Source of the DNA: JBEICQ01 sp040383885 | GTDB taxonomy: Bacteria; Bacteroidota; Bacteroidia; UBA4408 | DNA length: 15,576 bases | Reading direction: 5' to 3' | NCBI GenBank assembly: GCA_040383885.1 | Contig: JBEICQ010000046.1 | Span: forward strand, 1 to 15,576 | Shown here: positions 13,618 to 15,576 of the stretch, piece after piece | Numbering within the stretch: position 1 is the stretch's first letter | How the letters are laid out: each line of letters begins with the position of its first letter | The notes under the pieces: model-generated | What the model was told of the DNA's origin: nothing | The model's input: only the letters and a program-made list of their open reading frames with translations | Database searches by the model: none | Translations under genes and position numbers: made by a program

Positions 13618-14775
13618 ATGGATATTTCCATATACTTCACAGCGGTGAATCCTCAACGCGACAAGTATGATAAAAAGCAATTCGGAAGCACCATTGATGT
13701 TCATAGCTCGTCCGGCGGATGGATAGAACCTTCCAACCATCGGATTGCCATCATCGGAATTGCAGGGGATGATGATAGTTCTGCAACGCCAAATGTCTGC
13801 GCGGCAGATGAGGTAAGAAAATACTTGTATGAACTTTTTGAATCTGCTCCCATTGGAATAGTGGATTTGGGAAATATTCGCCAGGGATTTACGCCCAAGG
13901 ATACCTTTTTTGCAGTCAGCTCAGTTGTATCTTTTTTATTGAAGAAAAATATTATTCCCATATTTATTGGCGGAGGACAAGAAATTACCTATCCCTGCTT
14001 TCTGGCCTATCAGCAACTTGAGCAAATGGTCAACATTGTATGCGTGGATCCAAAGTTTGATTTTGGCGATATCGAAAAGGTGGTTAATGCAGAAAATTTT
14101 CTTACGCACATCATCCTTCACAATCCCAATTATCTTTTTAATCTAAGCAACATAGGATACCAAACCTATTTTACAGACCCTGCAGCGATAGACCTCATGT
14201 CGAAACTTTATTTCGATGCTTACCGACTGGGTTTGTTTAAAATGAACATGGAAGAAATCGAACCCATCGTTAGAAATGCCGACATCATCAGTTTCGATAT
14301 AGGTGCCATCAGACACTCAGATGCTCCCGGCAGACAATTCCATTCTCCCAACGGTTTTTACGGCGAGGATGCCTGTCAAATTATGAAATATGCAGGGATG
14401 AGCGATAAAACCGGATTGGCAGGTATTTTCAACCTCGATGCGGCATTGGATGTTACGGGTCAAACAGCTCACTTGGTTGCCCAAATGATTTGGTGTTTTA
14501 TTGATGGCGTAATTCAACGCAGAGGTGATCATCGTTTTACCAACAAAAAAGATTTTACCAAGTTTATCGTTTTCATTGAAGAGGGAAATCACGAGATTAT
14601 TTTCTATAAAAGTCACAAAACAGACAGATGGTGGATGGAGGTTCCGTATCCTCAAAGCAGAGGCTCAAAATTTGAGCGTCATCTCAAAATTCCCTGCTCC
14701 TACAAGGATTATCAGATGGCCTGCGGGCAGGAATTACCTGATAGATGGTGGCAAACATTTCAAAAACTTTCCTGA
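13618..14775 (+). CDS. Degenerate arginase/formimidoylglutamase-fold protein, probably not a canonical ureohydrolase
   Basis: This 385-residue protein follows the arginase/ureohydrolase fold, and automated annotation would probably call it formimidoylglutamase. Its three metal-binding motifs are altered. The GGDHS-type motif reads GGGQE (118-122; His replaced by Gln121). The DAHxD motif reads DPKFD (144-148; His replaced by Lys146). The SFDxDxxDP motif reads SFDIGAIRHSDAPG (225-238; the second Asp replaced by Gly229). Three of six usual Mn ligands, including both histidines, are missing. The surrounding fold markers are well kept and the frame is intact, so it is not a decaying gene. Beyond the fold it carries a C-terminal extension (about 311-385) with two DRWW motifs at 336-339 and 375-378. 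It starts five bases after topA and precedes a PorP/SprF gene. I infer a non-catalytic or re-purposed role, perhaps linked to T9SS, but this is unproven. Confidence 0.85.
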   Translation: MDISIYFTAVNPQRDKYDKKQFGSTIDVHSSSGGWIEPSNHRIAIIGIAGDDDSSATPNVCAADEVRKYLYELFESAPIGIVDLGNIRQGFTPKDTFFAVSSVVSFLLKKNIIPIFIGGGQEITYPCFLAYQQLEQMVNIVCVDPKFDFGDIEKVVNAENFLTHIILHNPNYLFNLSNIGYQTYFTDPAAIDLMSKLYFDAYRLGLFKMNMEEIEPIVRNADIISFDIGAIRHSDAPGRQFHSPNGFYGEDACQIMKYAGMSDKTGLAGIFNLDAALDVTGQTAHLVAQMIWCFIDGVIQRRGDHRFTNKKDFTKFIVFIEEGNHEIIFYKSHKTDRWWMEVPYPQSRGSKFERHLKIPCSYKDYQMACGQELPDRWWQTFQKLS

Positions 14776-14788
14776 TAATCAGCATATT

Positions 14789-14879
14789 AGCCTTATTTAT
14801 TCACACGAAATACACAATTTCAGTGTAAAATGTGTTGAGGATTCTTTACTTTTACGCGCTTTGACAAAGCAATAAGGCT
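14789..14879 (+). repeat. Inverted-repeat cluster foldable as a three-way junction upstream of the PorP/SprF gene
   Basis: The outer arms AGCCTTATT (14789-14797) and AATAAGGCT (14871-14879) are perfect 9-base inverted repeats. They enclose a hairpin of ACACGAAAT (14803-14811) with ATTTCAGTGT (14817-14826; nine pairs, one bulged A) and a palindrome GCTTTGACAAAGC (14858-14870) directly next to the right outer arm. No T-tract follows, so it is not a standard terminator. The element fills most of the 125-base spacer, which contains no gene. It could act as an mRNA 3'-end or leader structure, as DNA operator sites, or be chance. Confidence 0.45.
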
Positions 14880-14896
14880 CACATACCCTAAATTAG
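14860..14896 (+). promoter_or_regulatory. Weak putative promoter for the PorP/SprF gene (TTTG ... TAAATTAG)
   Basis: TTTG at 14860-14863 and TAAATTAG at 14889-14896 (one mismatch to TAnnTTTG) are 25 bases apart, slightly too long for the Bacteroidota consensus. The -7 part ends four bases before the ATG at 14901. The -33 part sits in the centre of the palindrome GCTTTGACAAAGC, so a bound regulator could block it. Confidence 0.25.
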
Positions 14897-14900
14897 CGTC

Positions 14901-15576
14901 ATGAAATCCATGAGACATATCTCTGTACTTATACTAAGTATTCTCCTTTTCAGGAGTTCGTTTGCTCAGCAAGATCCTCAGTTCAGCCAGTTCATGAACA
15001 ACCGTTTGATGATCAATCCGGGTTATGCCGGATCAACCGGTTTTTTGTGCGGAAATTTATCAGGCAGGCAGCAGTGGGCAGGTTTCACCGGCAGCCCGAG
15101 AACATTCGCCTTTTGTGCCGACATGGCCATTCTCAAGGAAACCAACATCCCCAGTGGTGTTGGACTAACAGTGATTGCCGACAAACTGGGATTCGAAAGC
15201 AGTGTATATGCCAAGCTGGCCTACGCCTACAGAATGTCATTGGGTTCAGGTAACCTTGGCATAGGTATCGAAATTGGCGCACTCAACAAAGGATTCAGTG
15301 GCGATTTCAGGCCTTCTGAAGGGGGTAAAAACTCATCGAGCCAGGACCAGTTTATTCCTTTCAACGGCGTATCAAAAACAGGCTTGGATTTCGGTATTGG
15401 CATACATTACCACATTCCCAACAAATTTTATGTTGGCGTATCTGCTGCACATCTAAATGCTCCCAAGTTTGATATCTCTGAAAAAAACAACGGACTCAAT
15501 TATCTTTCTGCCCGTCACTACTATGTAATGGCAGGATATGAATGGGCACTGCCAAACAATCCTGAGCTGGTTATTC
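14901..15576 (+). CDS. PorP/SprF family type IX secretion outer-membrane protein (3' end outside window)
   Basis: The frame is open from the ATG at 14901 to the window end (225 codons visible), so the C-terminus is missing. It begins with a signal peptide ending SSFA, followed by QQDPQFSQFMNNRLMINPGYAGS. This is the hallmark N-terminus of mature PorP/SprF proteins. The rest alternates beta strands and Gly-rich turns, for example GVGLTVIADKLG, GNLGIGIEIGALNKGF and TGLDFGIGIHYHIPN, consistent with a membrane barrel. PorP-type proteins are needed for type IX secretion together with PorK/L/M/N (GldK/L/M/N). SprF-type paralogues instead pair with particular cargoes such as SprB-like adhesins. The truncated view does not tell which subtype this is; a gldK/porK gene immediately downstream would identify it as the core porP. 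The ATG is chosen because it gives a standard signal peptide. Confidence 0.92.
   Translation, partial: MKSMRHISVLILSILLFRSSFAQQDPQFSQFMNNRLMINPGYAGSTGFLCGNLSGRQQWAGFTGSPRTFAFCADMAILKETNIPSGVGLTVIADKLGFESSVYAKLAYAYRMSLGSGNLGIGIEIGALNKGFSGDFRPSEGGKNSSSQDQFIPFNGVSKTGLDFGIGIHYHIPNKFYVGVSAAHLNAPKFDISEKNNGLNYLSARHYYVMAGYEWALPNNPELVI

Noticed and set aside
13618..14775. Plain annotation as an active formimidoylglutamase (HutG)
   Set aside because: Both metal-binding histidines and one aspartate of the signature motifs are replaced, and no histidine-degradation genes are nearby.
14803..14826. Hairpin after the arginase-like gene as a rho-independent terminator
   Set aside because: The stem is A/T-rich with a bulge and is followed by AAAATG, not a T-tract.
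14525..14875. 116-codon + strand open frame overlapping the end of the arginase-like gene and extending into the spacer
   Set aside because: Most of it is a second-frame reading of the arginase-like C-terminus. The non-overlapping tail has no start context or recognisable features, and the spacer is better explained by inverted repeats.
14861..14889. E. coli-type promoter TTGACA, 17-base spacer, TACCCT upstream of the PorP/SprF gene
   Set aside because: The -35 match and spacing are good, but the -10 matches at only three of six positions, and Bacteroidota housekeeping sigma factors use TTTG/TAnnTTTG instead.
1..15576. CRISPR arrays, insertion sequences, prophage genes, tRNA or rRNA
   Set aside because: Reading through both strands I saw no regular spaced repeats, transposase or phage motifs, or tRNA/rRNA-like sequence.

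Overview
The window reads as a chromosomal segment of a member of the Bacteroidota. Three independent signs point there. One large protein ends in a type IX secretion (T9SS) type A sorting domain. The gene running off the right edge has the diagnostic N-terminus of the PorP/SprF family of T9SS outer-membrane proteins. Several genes are preceded by the Bacteroidota -7 promoter motif TAnnTTTG instead of an E. coli-type -10 box. The gene series DUF4175 / small histidine-kinase-type ATPase / YbeY is also one I associate with this phylum. All recognised genes lie on the + strand and are densely packed. I see no rRNA, tRNA, CRISPR array, insertion sequence or phage gene.

Layout. Positions 2-334 hold the tail of a small multi-pass membrane protein that begins before the window. 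Positions 371-4640 look like one operon: a 1132-residue DUF4175 membrane/coiled-coil protein, an RsbW-like ATPase, and the rRNA-maturation endonuclease YbeY. Next comes an uncharacterised secreted, probably beta-barrel protein (4674-5417), then lipoyl synthase LipA (5471-6337). A 1042-residue secreted beta-propeller protein with a T9SS sorting tail follows (6359-9487), closed by a clear rho-independent terminator whose T-tract touches the start codon of the next gene, glyceraldehyde-3-phosphate dehydrogenase (9536-10540). An ABC-type ATPase overlaps the 3' end of gap (10528-11160). DNA topoisomerase I (11216-13612) and a degenerate arginase/formimidoylglutamase-fold protein (13618-14775) are tightly coupled. 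After a 125-base spacer containing several inverted repeats, a PorP/SprF-family gene starts at 14901 and is cut by the window end.

How the parts relate. Most of the window is housekeeping: ribosome maturation, lipoate synthesis, glycolysis and DNA topology. Two genes belong to type IX secretion: the propeller protein as a cargo and the PorP/SprF protein as a likely machine component or partner. The most unusual items are four. The arginase-fold protein has lost half of its metal ligands, including both histidines, and sits directly upstream of the PorP/SprF gene. The spacer between those two can be folded into a three-way junction. The terminator abuts the gap start codon with no recognisable promoter after it. 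Finally, -7 elements recur only a few bases before start codons, implying very short or absent 5' leaders.
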